Shown here: positions 53,733-63,937 of the stretch, in pieces
How the letters are laid out: every line of letters starts with the position of its first letter
How positions within the stretch are numbered: the stretch's first letter is position 1
From: Streptomyces sp. NBC_01571
Lineage (GTDB): Bacteria; Actinomycetota; Actinomycetes; Streptomycetales; Streptomycetaceae
Direction: 5' to 3'
Length of the DNA: 64,000 nt
Assembly (NCBI RefSeq): GCF_026339875.1
Contig: NZ_JAPEPZ010000001.1
Span: 6,200,001 to 6,264,000, forward strand
Notes under the pieces: model-generated
Told to the model about the DNA's origin: nothing
Databases searched by the model: none
Seen by the model: the letters and a program-made list of their open reading frames with translations, nothing else
Program-made: the position numbers and the translations under genes

Positions 53733-54383
53733 ATGGGTGCCTGGCAGCCGCTGCCGGGGGAACTTCCCGCGGAGGTACGGGACTTCGTCGAGCAGGTACG
53801 GCTGCTCAAGGACAGCACCGGGCTGAGCCTGGTCGCGCTGGGCGCGCGCACCGCGTACAGCAAGTCGTCCTGGCAGCGCTACCTCAACGGGACCCAGCCG
53901 CCACCCAGGCAGGCGGTCGCGGCCCTGTGCCGGGTCGCGGGTCTCACCGGCGCCGACGCCGAACGCTTCGGCGTGCGCTGGGAGCTGGCGGTACGGGTCT
54001 GGCCCCGCGAGCCCGCGCCCTTACGTCTCCCGGTGGGCGGACCCGTCCCCGGCGGGCGTGACGGCGCGCAGGACGGACGCGGCGAGCACGACGAACACGA
54101 CGGACGCGACGAACACGACGGACGCGACGAACGCCACGAGCACGACGAACACGACGAGCACGACGAGCACGACGGACGCGACGGACACGGTGGCGCGGCG
54201 CAGGGTGCGGACGACCGTGCGGGCGCGTGCGGGTACGAGGAGGAGCCCACGCTTCCGTGGTGGGACCTGCTCGACGAGGAACCCCCGCCCGGTCCGCGCA
54301 CGGGACGTCTCCTCCTCTACGCGGCCCTGCTCGTCCTCGCGCTCCTCCTCGTCGCTGTCGCGGGTGCCGTCGCTCTCGGGTGA
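53733..54383 (+). CDS. HTH domain protein with His/Asp-rich linker and membrane anchor
   Basis: A 216-residue protein. An N-terminal Cro/C1-type helix-turn-helix (FVEQVRLLKDSTGLSLVALG, TAYSKSSWQRYLNG; residues 17-60) is followed by a linker made of EHDEHDGRD-type units (about 110-150), very rich in His, Asp and Glu and possibly metal-binding. A single C-terminal membrane segment (LLLYAALLVLALLLVAVAG, about 193-212) follows. ATG at 53733 with gggaggt upstream. It is a paralogue of the next gene, sharing the HTH and membrane layout. Confidence 0.75.
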   Translation: MGAWQPLPGELPAEVRDFVEQVRLLKDSTGLSLVALGARTAYSKSSWQRYLNGTQPPPRQAVAALCRVAGLTGADAERFGVRWELAVRVWPREPAPLRLPVGGPVPGGRDGAQDGRGEHDEHDGRDEHDGRDERHEHDEHDEHDEHDGRDGHGGAAQGADDRAGACGYEEEPTLPWWDLLDEEPPPGPRTGRLLLYAALLVLALLLVAVAGAVALG

Positions 54384-54764
54384 CCCGAGTTCGTTGACGA
54401 CCGGCGGGGGAGCACCCGTGTTCCCGCTGTGTCGACGTCCTGACAGGTTCGACGACCGGGCCTGATCCGTCCCGACCGACACTTGTGCGGAGGTCGAGAG
54501 TCCGTCTGGCCGGCGCGGGGGAAATGGGACACTGGGACCGCGGCCCGACGGGCGTGCAACGGCGCATGCCCCGGCCCGAACGCTCCTGTGCGCCCCCGTT
54601 CCGGGAACTGAGGTCCTGGCCGGACGCATCCCTGTGGGTAACCAGAACGGGGACTCGGCGGCGATGGGCCACTCCCTTGCCCGCACGCGGGGGAGAGCCC
54701 GGGGGAGCCGCGCGGGGGGAAATGTCAGGCACGCACGGGGGGAAAGAAGCAGGGGGGAACAGCA
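54384..54764. other. Intergenic region between two HTH genes
   Basis: About 380 bases without a recognisable gene. The last 100 bases are purine-rich (ggggagagcccgggggag, acggggggaaagaagcagg) and end in the start region of the second HTH gene; the aggggggaac tract at 54750-54760 is its probable ribosome-binding site. Confidence 0.45.
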
Positions 54765-56012
54765 ATGCCTCGTTGGAAGGCCTTGCCGGATGAACTCGAT
54801 CCGCAGGTCAGGGAGTTCGCCGGCCAGCTGCGCCGATTGGTCGACCGGAGCGGGCTGAGTGTCGCCGCCCTGGCCGACCGTACGGGCTACAGCAGGACGT
54901 CCTGGGAGCGTTACCTCAACGGCCGGCTTCTCGCTCCCAAGGGTGCGATCGTCGCCCTGGCCGAGGTGACCGGGAGCAGTCCCGTTCATCTGACCACCAT
55001 GTGGGAGCTCGCCGAGCGTGCCTGGAGCCGTTCGGAGATGCGCCACGACATGACCATGGAAGCGATCCGCATCTCCCAGGCGCGGGCCGCGCTCGGGGAG
55101 TCCGGGGCGTCCCCGGCGAACGGGGGCGACGGCCAACAGGCACGCAAGGGCCGCAGCGCGACCGTGACGCCCGGGGTCGCCGGGCCCGCGGGTGTGGCGC
55201 CGTCGGTACCGCCGCAGCCGACCGCGGCGGACGTGGAGGACTCGGTGTCCGGGGCCTCGTCGCCGAACGCGGGTGGTGTGCGCGGGGGTTCCCCGTCCGG
55301 TGGCTCCTCGTCCGGAGGGGCTTCGCGGGGCGCTGGGGGCGGTGGCTGGGGGGCCGTCGCCACGCCGTCGTCCGGGAGCCCGGGGCGGTTCGGGCCGCCG
55401 GTGGCGGCCGGTCCGGCGGGGCCCGCCGCGTCCGCCGACGGTCCGCCGGCGGGTGGCCGGCCGGCCGCCGGGAAGCCTCACGACGGGGCGTCGCCCGGCG
55501 GAGCCGGGGCCGACGGGGCGCGGCGCAAGCGGCGGTTGACGATGTTCCTCGCGGGTGTCGTGGGTGCGCTCGTCGTCATCGCCGTGGCCGTCCTCCTCAC
55601 CGGGGGTGGCGGTGACAAGAAGGAGCAGAGCACGCCCGGGACGCCCACGACGTCCGCCGCCGTCCATCCCGACCTGCCGGCCGGGGTGAAGTGCAGTGGC
55701 AGCGACTGCACGGGCAAGGACCCGGAGAACATGGGCTGCGGGGGGCAGTTGGCGACCACCCCCACCAGCATCACCGTCGGTACGACACTGGTCGAGGTCC
55801 GCTACAGCAAGACCTGTGCCGCGGCCTGGGCCCGTATCACGCAGGCCGTGGCCGGTGACTCGGTCGTGGTCTCCGCCGCCGGTGTGCCTCAGCAGACCGG
55901 TTCGGTGGACACCGACACCGACGCGTACACCCCGATGGTCGCCGTCAAGGGGGCCGGTGAGGCGAAGGCGTGCGTGACGTTGAAGTCGGGGCAGCGGGGG
56001 TGTACGCGGTGA
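54765..56012 (+). CDS. HTH-membrane protein with DUF2690 domain
   Basis: A 415-residue protein. A Cro/C1-type helix-turn-helix (FAGQLRRLVDRSGLSVAALA, DRTGYSRTSWERYLNGR; residues 18-60) lies at the N-terminus, then a long Gly/Ser/Pro linker (110-250). One membrane segment (LTMFLAGVVGALVVIAVAVLL, about 262-282) follows, and an outer C-terminal DUF2690 domain with paired Cys (VKCSGSDCTGKDPENMGC near 310, YSKTCAAAWARIT near 345, AKACVTLKSGQRGC at the end). The layout, DNA-binding inside and disulfide-rich domain outside, suggests a one-protein transmembrane sensor-regulator. It is followed by repeats rather than another gene. Confidence 0.82.
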   Translation: MPRWKALPDELDPQVREFAGQLRRLVDRSGLSVAALADRTGYSRTSWERYLNGRLLAPKGAIVALAEVTGSSPVHLTTMWELAERAWSRSEMRHDMTMEAIRISQARAALGESGASPANGGDGQQARKGRSATVTPGVAGPAGVAPSVPPQPTAADVEDSVSGASSPNAGGVRGGSPSGGSSSGGASRGAGGGGWGAVATPSSGSPGRFGPPVAAGPAGPAASADGPPAGGRPAAGKPHDGASPGGAGADGARRKRRLTMFLAGVVGALVVIAVAVLLTGGGGDKKEQSTPGTPTTSAAVHPDLPAGVKCSGSDCTGKDPENMGCGGQLATTPTSITVGTTLVEVRYSKTCAAAWARITQAVAGDSVVVSAAGVPQQTGSVDTDTDAYTPMVAVKGAGEAKACVTLKSGQRGCTR

Positions 56013-56052
56013 GGTAGGAGGGGCTGGGGTGGTGCGGGGAGGTCGGGGGAGG

Positions 56053-56220
56053 TTTCTTCGCCCCCGCCGCCCCTACCCTCCCCCCAAGCTCTCGGCTTCG
56101 CTCGAGCAGGGAACCCCCGTCATCCGTACCTGGGGCTCCGCCCCGGACCCCGCCAGGGGCGCTCCGCCCCCGGACCCCCGCTCGCCCGAAGGTCTCGTCC
56201 TCAAACGCCGGAGGGGCTGA
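56053..56220. repeat. Dispersed intergenic repeat, copy E (inverted)
   Basis: Same modules and orientation as copy B: cccctaccctccccccaagc, ttcgctcgagcagggaac, a gccaggggcgctccgccccc stem and cgtcctcaaacgccggaggg. Joined to copy F by gtgccccatcagcgcggg (56251-56268). Confidence 0.85.
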
Positions 56221-56287
56221 CATGCATGACCTGGGCGTCAGGCTCTGAGGGTGCCCCATCAGCGCGGGCTCGCCTCTCCAGTGCAGG

Positions 56288-56400
56288 CCGGCATATCCAG
56301 CCCGTCCGGGCGCTTGAGGGCGAGGCCGTTCAGGCCGGAGCGGGGGTCTGGGGGCGGCAAGCCCCCAGGTACGGACGGGTCGGGTAGGGGTGGCGGGGCG
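56288..56400. repeat. Dispersed intergenic repeat, copy F
   Basis: Direct orientation: atatccagcccgtccgggcg, gaggccgttcaggccggagc, a gggggcggcaagccccc stem and gggtcgggtaggggtggcgg. It forms with copy E a large imperfect palindrome in the space between the DUF2690 gene and mdh. Confidence 0.8.
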
Positions 56401-57778
<1,378 letters not shown>

Positions 57779-57814
57779 GCCCTCGCACCCCGCCGCACCT
57801 CGCGGTACCTCACG

Positions 57815-57849
57815 CAGGCCCCGCCCGGGTTTCCCGGGCGGGGCCTGCG
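57815..57849 (+). terminator. Terminator after mdh
   Basis: Perfect 16-base arms gcaggccccgcccggg / cccgggcggggcctgc with a TTT loop, 37 bases past the stop codon. Confidence 0.9.
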
Positions 57850-57959
57850 CCGTTCCTGTGAATAAACGCGGCAGGGATGCCACACGACCCCTATGCTGTG
57901 ACGCCGGACACACCAACGCGTGTGCGGAACACGGCAGTTCACGCCTCGGGGGAGCAGCG

Positions 57960-59816
57960 TTGACGCAGACATTCCAGTTACCTCAGCAACCACAGCCACC
58001 ACGGACCACCGTGACCGGCGAGCCCGGTGTGCCGCCGGGGGCGAGTGAGGCGACGCGGCTGCTCTGCGCGGGCACCTACCTGGACGCGGGCTACCGCGAC
58101 GCGGTGATCGAGGAGCTGTACGTCCACGAGGAGCGCCTCGCCGCCCCCTCGCTCGGCCATGACGCGGCGCGCGTCCTGGCCCACGCCCTGCGCGCACGCC
58201 GGCTCGAAGGGGGCTGGGCGGCCGCGATCCTGGGACTGTGGGCGGTGGGTTTCCCGCTCTCCAACTACCTGCTGGCCGCCCTTCTGCTTCCGTGCCTGGT
58301 GCTCGCCACCGCCTCCTGGATCCGGGGCGCGCAGGAACGTCCCCCGTGGTACCGGAGATTCCCCGCGTGGTGGCTGCGCTGGTGGGGGCGGATTTTCCTG
58401 ATCTACGCCTCGGTCACGACGGTGCGCGCGGCCTTCGGCGTCGTGGACCAGCGGGAGCTCTTCGAATTCTTCGACGCCTTCCTCCCCACCCCGCTGGCGA
58501 CGGCACTCTTCGAGAACGGCGGGGTGCGCATCCAGCCGGTCAACGCCTGGTCCGCGCTGCTCGTCCTGCTGCTGGTGGCGGTGTGCGTCGCCCTGCAGCG
58601 CGGTCAGTTCGCGCGGGCGCTCGGGCACGAGCTGCACCCGGCGCGTTTCGGGGACATGGCCGCCGACCCGGCCGAACTCGCCGAGGGGCGGCGCTTCCAG
58701 CGGCTGCGGCAGCGCATCCGTGTCGAGCAGCACTCGCCCCTGGTGATGTACCACGCGGCGCACCCCTTCTGCGGTGCCGGGCGGGCGTACGACACCTGGA
58801 GTCTCGCCGTCGAGCTACGGCCGGACCCGGAGCGCCGGGAGCCGCCGCTGCCCATCAACAACCGGGTGATCCTCGACCGGATCCACGAGCTGCTGGCGCG
58901 GTTGCGGCTGCCGTCGCCGCACGCCGGGGGCGCGGTCCGGGACCGGCTGCGCCGCCTGGAGATCGACGAGTGCGTGTTCCTGCCGGTGACGGGGCTGCCC
59001 CGCAGGGACCTCGCGCCGTACCACCAGGACGCGTTCGTCCTGCACAGCGCCGAGTCGGTCGAGGAGGGCGGCGAGACCCGCCGGCACTTCCTGCGGGCAC
59101 GGGTCGGCGGCTGGGAGGAGGAGGTCGTCACCACCGTCTTCGTCCGCGTGCACACCCAGGGCGGCATGCTGATGCTGGAGATCGCCCCGCACGTCCTGCT
59201 GCCGGTCCGCGCCGACTTCGAGAACGCGGACCGCATCGCCCACCAGCACCGTCACAACAGCCCGCTGGGCAAGGCGGTGTGGGCGCTGGCGCGTACGCCT
59301 CGCTCGGCGCCTCTCGCGGCCGCGACAGTGGGCCGGGGAGTGGCCCTGACCTGGCGGATCCTCACCGCGGGCTACGGCGCGGCGATGCCGGACGGGCCCG
59401 CCCGGTCGGTGCGCGAGCTGGGCTCCGGGGACAGCGCCTCGCTCTTCCAGGACATGGACGTCACCCGCTATCTCAAGTCGATCCAGGACCGGGTCGCGCA
59501 GGGAGTGCGGCAGGTTCTGAAGGACTCGGGCTACCGGACCGACGAGTTCGCCCAGAAGGTCGTCAACGTGAGCGGCGGCAGCACCCTGATCGAGAACGCG
59601 CAGGGGGCGTTCGCCCTCGGTGACAACAACGTCGTCACCAACAGGGCGCCGAGTACGTCGGGTACGCCAGGCGAGCCGAGTGCGCCGAACACGCCGGGCG
59701 CGCCGAACACGCCGGGCGCGCCGAGTACGTCCGGTGCGCCGGGCCCGTCGAACGCGCCGGGCACGCCCAGCACACCGAGCACACCGAACGGGGCGGGAGG
59801 GGATGGCAATGGCTGA
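57960..59816 (+). CDS. Membrane protein of unknown function with C-terminal GAFALGD motif
   Basis: A 618-residue protein, first of three genes that appear to be one unit. A soluble N-terminus (1-80) with [17 protein letters not shown] is followed by membrane segments near 87-105, 140-160 and 200-215, then a large soluble region of about 300 residues. Near 535-560 comes [20 protein letters not shown] and DNNVVTN, a Gly/Asn motif that recurs in the next protein. The tail (560-618) is a Thr/Pro/Ala repeat (APNTPG units). The start is TTG at 57960 with gggag 5 bases upstream; the frame is open into mdh but not coding there. I recognise no enzyme signature. Confidence 0.65.
   Translation: MTQTFQLPQQPQPPRTTVTGEPGVPPGASEATRLLCAGTYLDAGYRDAVIEELYVHEERLAAPSLGHDAARVLAHALRARRLEGGWAAAILGLWAVGFPLSNYLLAALLLPCLVLATASWIRGAQERPPWYRRFPAWWLRWWGRIFLIYASVTTVRAAFGVVDQRELFEFFDAFLPTPLATALFENGGVRIQPVNAWSALLVLLLVAVCVALQRGQFARALGHELHPARFGDMAADPAELAEGRRFQRLRQRIRVEQHSPLVMYHAAHPFCGAGRAYDTWSLAVELRPDPERREPPLPINNRVILDRIHELLARLRLPSPHAGGAVRDRLRRLEIDECVFLPVTGLPRRDLAPYHQDAFVLHSAESVEEGGETRRHFLRARVGGWEEEVVTTVFVRVHTQGGMLMLEIAPHVLLPVRADFENADRIAHQHRHNSPLGKAVWALARTPRSAPLAAATVGRGVALTWRILTAGYGAAMPDGPARSVRELGSGDSASLFQDMDVTRYLKSIQDRVAQGVRQVLKDSGYRTDEFAQKVVNVSGGSTLIENAQGAFALGDNNVVTNRAPSTSGTPGEPSAPNTPGAPNTPGAPSTSGAPGPSNAPGTPSTPSTPNGAGGDGNG
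59650..59790. repeat. 9/18-base tandem repeat coding for a Thr-Pro-Gly tail
   Basis: Units such as gcgccgaacacgccgggc (two exact copies at 59689-59724) and gcgccgagtacgtc recur in frame at the 3' end of the membrane protein gene. Confidence 0.75.
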
Positions 59817-60186
59817 CGAGCAGGCCGCCGGAAGAGGATCCATCAACATCAGCGGTGTCAGCGGGGCCTTCGCGATCGGCGACGGCAACAACGTCGTCAA
59901 TCAGCCGGGCGCCGGAGTGCCGGGCCGCGACCCGGCGCACGAGGAGCTGCTGCGGCAGGTGCGTGAACTCCGCGCCGACCTGGGGCGGCTGGTCGCCAGC
60001 AGCCAGACGGCCGGCCTGGACGCCGAACTCGCCGTGGCCCAGGCCGAGATCGAGGAGTCGGGCCGGGCGGGGCAGAGCCGGCTCGCCCGGCTCCGGCAGG
60101 CCCTCACGGACGCCGGCGCGCTGACCGGGCTGCTGGCCTCGGCGGGCGCGGTGGCCGAATCCGTCGCCGCGCTGCTGGGGAACTGA
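59809..60186 (+). CDS. Small protein with GAFAIGD motif and coiled coil
   Basis: A 125-residue protein. After [10 protein letters not shown] comes INISGVSGAFAIGDGNNVVN (residues 12-31), closely matching the C-terminal motif of the preceding protein. A coiled coil (ELLRQVRELRADLGRLVAS and AELAVAQAEIEESGRAG, about 45-90) and a C-terminal helical region (LRQALTDAGALTGLLASAGA) follow. The C-terminal part resembles small Streptomyces proteins of unknown function. The start overlaps the upstream stop by 8 bases; ATG at 59809 has ggagggg 6 bases upstream and is preferred over ATG at 59803. No membrane segment. Predicted to associate with the upstream protein through the shared motif. Confidence 0.7.
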   Translation: MADEQAAGRGSINISGVSGAFAIGDGNNVVNQPGAGVPGRDPAHEELLRQVRELRADLGRLVASSQTAGLDAELAVAQAEIEESGRAGQSRLARLRQALTDAGALTGLLASAGAVAESVAALLGN

Positions 60187-60188
60187 CC

Positions 60189-61241
60189 GTGGCCGGCAAG
60201 GACGAGGTCCACTGGAACGCCGAGACGCAGAGCTGGGAGACGGGCGGCGCGCCGCGGGGCCGCTACACCCCGCCGCCTCCGCCGCGCCCGGAGTTCGAAC
60301 CGGTCCACCCGCCCGCGCCCGCCCCCGCGCCGGGTCCGGGTCCTGCCCCGGGCCCGGAGGACGGCTCCGGCCCGGGTTCCGGCTCCGCCACCGGTTCCGG
60401 CACCGATTCCGGCCCGGGTCCCGACCGGCGGAGCCAGTATCCGGCCCCCGCCTTCTTTCCCGGTCCCGATCCGGGCGCCTACCCCCCGGCCCATCCGGCC
60501 TACTCGACTCCTGGTCCCCTTCCCGCTCCGGGTCCCGCCTCGCGGCCCTCGGTGCGCCGCGTGGTCGCGGTGCTGACCGCGGCCCTGCTCGTCGGCGGGG
60601 CGGCGGGGTTCGGCGGCTGGTACCTGTGGAGCGGGGACAGCGGCGGTACGCACAAGGACGACGCCCGCACCAAGGTGTCCACCGCGCCCACCGGCCGGAG
60701 CGCCCAGGACCCCACGCCCGTACCCACGCCCACACCGACCCTGGACGCCACCTCGGCATCCCCCTCGCCGAGCGCTCTCCCGGCCGGATACCACCGGGTG
60801 TCGAACGGCGAGTTCGATACCGCCGTACCGGACGGCTGGCAGCCGGAGACGCAGAGCGGCAAGAACGGCGTCACGATCTACTTCTTCCGGGAGTCCGGCG
60901 GAGGACCCCGCTATCTCCAGGTCTTCCGGGTCAGCGAGGACGACCCCACCCCGCGCGGCACGCTCACGGCGGCCGAGAAGGACCTCAGGAAACAGCTGCC
61001 GGGTTACCACCGCAACAGCCTCACGACCGTGCCCGACGCCCGGGGCGAGGCCGCCGAGCTCGACTACTCCCACCCCAGCCAGAAGTGGGGCGTCGAGGTG
61101 CGCACCCTGGACCGGGTCGTCCCGGCCGGCGGCGGTGAGCTGTACGTCGTCCTCACCTCGGGACCGGCCGACGCATGGCCCGCGCAGCGGCAGGTCCAGG
61201 AGACGGCGGTGACGTCGTTCTGCCTGGCCGGCGCCTGCTGA
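60189..61241 (+). CDS. Membrane-anchored protein with proline-rich cytoplasmic region
   Basis: A 350-residue protein, third in the unit (2 bases after the previous stop). Residues 1-20 (VHWNAETQSWETG) precede a 90-residue Pro/Gly/Ser/Ala stretch. A single membrane segment (VVAVLTAALLVGGAAGFGGWYLW, about 122-142) follows, then a Thr/Ser/Pro linker and an outer domain of about 150 residues: YHRVSNGEFDTAVPDGW, IYFFRESGGGPRYLQVF, KWGVEVRTLDRVV, ending in SFCLAGAC. The outer domain recalls the ligand-binding-like domains seen at the end of Streptomyces serine/threonine kinases and membrane sensors. GTG at 60189. Function unknown. Confidence 0.7.
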   Translation: MAGKDEVHWNAETQSWETGGAPRGRYTPPPPPRPEFEPVHPPAPAPAPGPGPAPGPEDGSGPGSGSATGSGTDSGPGPDRRSQYPAPAFFPGPDPGAYPPAHPAYSTPGPLPAPGPASRPSVRRVVAVLTAALLVGGAAGFGGWYLWSGDSGGTHKDDARTKVSTAPTGRSAQDPTPVPTPTPTLDATSASPSPSALPAGYHRVSNGEFDTAVPDGWQPETQSGKNGVTIYFFRESGGGPRYLQVFRVSEDDPTPRGTLTAAEKDLRKQLPGYHRNSLTTVPDARGEAAELDYSHPSQKWGVEVRTLDRVVPAGGGELYVVLTSGPADAWPAQRQVQETAVTSFCLAGAC

Positions 61242-61257
61242 ACCAGGGCACCGCCCG

Positions 61258-62016
61258 TCACGGGAGCGGCTTCGGGCACGCTCGGAGTCGCTTCTCGAAC
61301 CAGTGAGCGGCGTAGACGTTGTCGTCGTACCGGGGGATCTCCTCGTATCCGCACGCCCGGTACATCGACTGCGCCTCGGTGAGCACCGCGTGCGTGTCGA
61401 GCCGTACGACGGCGCAGCCGCGTCCGGCGGCCTCGCGCTCCAGCCCGTCGAGGATCCGTCGCGCGAGACCGAGCCGCCGGGCCCCCGGACGCACCCATAC
61501 ATGGCGGATCTCGCCGACCCCCGGCTCCAGGAGCCGCAACGCCCCGCACCCCACGGGACGCCCCTCCTCGTACGCGACGAGGAAAGCACCCGAGTCCCCG
61601 GACACCTCGTCGGGCCGTACGAGGGCGGCGGGGTCGAACCCTTCCGGGAACCGCTGGTCGATGTCGGCGGCGTACCCGGCGAGGCAGTCGCGCGCGTCGT
61701 GCGAGGCGCCGTCGACGGACTCGACGGTGATGCCCGCCAGCCGCAGCAGCCGCTCGGCGGCGCCGATGGCGGCGGTGAGTTCGTCGCGCTGCCGCTCGTC
61801 GAGCCCGCCGAGCAGACCTTCGGCGAGCGCGTCGGCCCGCCGGTTCTGCTCCTCGACCTCGTCGCGGCCGGCCGGCGTGAGCTCCGCGACCCGTAGCCGG
61901 CTGTCCTCGGCCGGCACGCTCACCCGAACCAGCCCCTGCGCCTCCAGCGCCCGGACCATCCGGCTCAGATATCCGGCGTCCAGGCCGAGCCGGCTCCGCA
62001 GCTCGCGCAGGGACAC
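61258..62016 (-). CDS. MarR-type regulator fused to a GNAT acetyltransferase, 5' end disturbed
   Basis: The open frame from GTG at 62016 encodes 252 residues: the winged helix of a MarR domain (LRSRLGLDAGYLSRMVRALE, then LVRVSVPAEDSRLRVAELT) and a C-terminal GNAT domain (GAFLVAYEEGRPVGCGALRL, IRHVWVRPGARRLGLARRIL with the acetyl-CoA loop). MarR domains need about 35 more residues, and these are present in the same frame upstream (DLRRFNRYFTRRIGVLDDRY, then GEARLLFEL) back to 62133, but no start codon precedes them. The natural ATG at 62135, next to a palindromic operator, is one base out of frame. A small deletion after the ATG would explain this. Convergent with the membrane-protein unit. 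Confidence 0.75.
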   Translation of the reverse strand: MSLRELRSRLGLDAGYLSRMVRALEAQGLVRVSVPAEDSRLRVAELTPAGRDEVEEQNRRADALAEGLLGGLDERQRDELTAAIGAAERLLRLAGITVESVDGASHDARDCLAGYAADIDQRFPEGFDPAALVRPDEVSGDSGAFLVAYEEGRPVGCGALRLLEPGVGEIRHVWVRPGARRLGLARRILDGLEREAAGRGCAVVRLDTHAVLTEAQSMYRACGYEEIPRYDDNVYAAHWFEKRLRACPKPLP

Positions 62017-62136
62017 CCCGCCCCCGAGCTCGAACAGCAGCCGTGCCTCGCCGAGCGGCCGGTCCTGTCCGAGGTAGCGGTCGTCCAGGACTCCGATGCG
62101 GCGGGTGAAGTACCGGTTGAAGCGCCGAAGGTCATT

Positions 62137-62154
62137 CTTTGACCGTAGTCAAAG
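62137..62154. promoter_or_regulatory. Palindromic MarR-type operator
   Basis: CTTTGAC-CGTA-GTCAAAG is a perfect 18-base palindrome (7-base arms). On the minus strand it contains TACGGT, a -10-like box placed 6 bases before ATG at 62135, so binding would block a leaderless transcript of the MarR-GNAT gene. Autoregulation is usual for this family. Confidence 0.7.
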
Positions 62155-62366
62155 AAAGGGGAAGGAGGGAAGGAGGGCAGGCCGGGCCGACCACCCTGTC
62201 ATGCGTCGCTTCTGGTCGTATTTCTGCTGATTTTTCAGTGACACGGCGCACTTCCGGTCACCGATCGTGCATGCAATCCGGGCCGGGGGGCATGCGCTCC
62301 CGGTCCCTGAGAGTGACACGTACGTGACACAGGGGAACGGATCAGGAACGGAAGGCAGCACCGACC
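62155..62366. other. Divergent region upstream of the betaine-aldehyde dehydrogenase gene
   Basis: Contains a polypurine tract (aaaggggaaggagggaagga at 62155-62175) and an A+T-richer part at 62218-62240 (gtatttctgctgatttttca) likely to hold the dehydrogenase promoter. Two tgacac motifs flank acgtacg near 62315-62330. Confidence 0.4.
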
Positions 62367-63887
62367 ATGGCCGGACACCGGGCTCAGCAGGCAGAACAGA
62401 CGCTCCACGTGGGCGGGGAGTGGCGCGCGGCCGCATCCCGCGCGACCCGCGAGATCCTCGACCCCGCGGATGCCAAGCCGTTCGCCGTGGTCGCGGAGGG
62501 TGACGAGAGGGACACCGACGCGGCCGTCGCGGCCGCCCGCGACGCCTTCGACACAGGCCCGTGGCCGCACACCCCCGTCGCCGAGCGCGCGGCGTTGCTG
62601 CGCCGCGTCGCCGACCTCCTGGTCCGCGACCGTGAGGAGCTCGGGCTGCTGGAGAGCCGGGACGCGGGCAAGACGGTCGAGGAAGGGCGCGTCGACATCG
62701 ACTGCGTCGCGGACGCCTTCCGGTACTTCGCCGATCTCGTCGTGGGGGAGGGCGGCGGCCGGGTCGTCGACGCCGGGTCCGAGGACGTCCACAGTGTCGT
62801 CGTGCACGAGCCGGTGGGCGTCTGCGCACTGATCACACCGTGGAACTATCCGCTGCTGCAGGCCAGTTGGAAGGTCGCGCCCGCCCTGGCCGCCGGGAAC
62901 ACCTTCGTGATCAAGCCGAGCGAGATCACGCCGCTGACGACGATCGCGCTGCTGCGGCTGCTCGTCGAGGCCGGTCTGCCGGCCGGGGTCGCCAATCTCG
63001 TCACCGGGCCTGGACACACGGTCGGCGCCCGCCTCGCCGAGCACCCCGACGTCGACCTCGTCTCCTTCACCGGTGGCCTGGTCAGCGGCACGAAGGTGGC
63101 CAGGGCCGCCGCCGACACCGTCAAGAAGGTCGCCCTCGAACTCGGCGGCAAGAACCCCAACGTCGTCTTCGCGGACGCCTGCGCGACGGACGAGGACTTC
63201 GACACCGCCGTCGACCAGGCGCTCAACGCCGCCTTCATCCACAGCGGCCAGGTCTGCTCGGCGGGCTCGCGTCTCATCGTCGAGGAGTCCGTGCGCGAGC
63301 GCTTCGTCGCCGAACTCGCGCGCCGCGCCGGGCGGATCAGGCTGGGCCGCGGCACCGAGGAGGGTGTCGAGTGCGGCCCGCTGGTCTCCGAGCAGCAGCG
63401 GGAGAAGACCGAGGCGTACGTCGCCTCCGCGCTGGCCGAGGGTGCGGTGCTGCGGGCCGGCGGGCAGCGTCCGGAACCCTCCGGCAGCAGGCCCGCCACC
63501 GGCTACTTCTACGAGCCGACCGTTCTCGACCAGTGCCACCGCGGGATGAAGGTGGTCCGCGAGGAGGTCTTCGGGCCCGTCCTGACGGTGGAGACCTTCC
63601 GCACCGAGGAGGAGGCCGTCGCGCTCGCCAACGACACCGAGTACGGGCTCGCGGGTGCCGTCTGGACCACCGACGCGGGCCGTGCCCGCCGGGTCGCCGG
63701 ACGGCTGCGGCACGGCACCGTCTGGATCAACGACTTCCACCCCTATCTCCCGCAGGCGGAGTGGGGCGGCTTCGGCAAGAGCGGTGTGGGGCGCGAACTG
63801 GGCCCGGCGGGCCTCGCCGAGTACCGCGAGACGAAGCACGTCTACCAGAACCTCGCGCCCAAGCCGGTCCGCTGGTTCGCGGGCTGA
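62367..63887 (+). CDS. betB: Aldehyde dehydrogenase, betaine-aldehyde dehydrogenase type
   Basis: A 506-residue NAD-dependent dehydrogenase. Landmarks: CALITPWNYPLLQASWKVAP near 152, NTFVIKPSEITPLT near 178, SFTGGLVSGTKVA near 232, catalytic Glu in ALELGGKNPNVVF near 255 and catalytic Cys in IHSGQVCSAGSRL near 295, with the C-terminal WGGFGKSGVGRELG. It would oxidise betaine aldehyde to glycine betaine, an osmoprotectant; the downstream GMC gene supports this choice. The ATG at 62367 has a ggaaggc site. A related aminoaldehyde substrate is possible. Confidence 0.88.
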   Translation: MAGHRAQQAEQTLHVGGEWRAAASRATREILDPADAKPFAVVAEGDERDTDAAVAAARDAFDTGPWPHTPVAERAALLRRVADLLVRDREELGLLESRDAGKTVEEGRVDIDCVADAFRYFADLVVGEGGGRVVDAGSEDVHSVVVHEPVGVCALITPWNYPLLQASWKVAPALAAGNTFVIKPSEITPLTTIALLRLLVEAGLPAGVANLVTGPGHTVGARLAEHPDVDLVSFTGGLVSGTKVARAAADTVKKVALELGGKNPNVVFADACATDEDFDTAVDQALNAAFIHSGQVCSAGSRLIVEESVRERFVAELARRAGRIRLGRGTEEGVECGPLVSEQQREKTEAYVASALAEGAVLRAGGQRPEPSGSRPATGYFYEPTVLDQCHRGMKVVREEVFGPVLTVETFRTEEEAVALANDTEYGLAGAVWTTDAGRARRVAGRLRHGTVWINDFHPYLPQAEWGGFGKSGVGRELGPAGLAEYRETKHVYQNLAPKPVRWFAG

Positions 63888-63937
63888 TCCCAGTGACGCA
63901 ACCCTCCACCGCACACAGCACCCTGGAGCACGACCAC

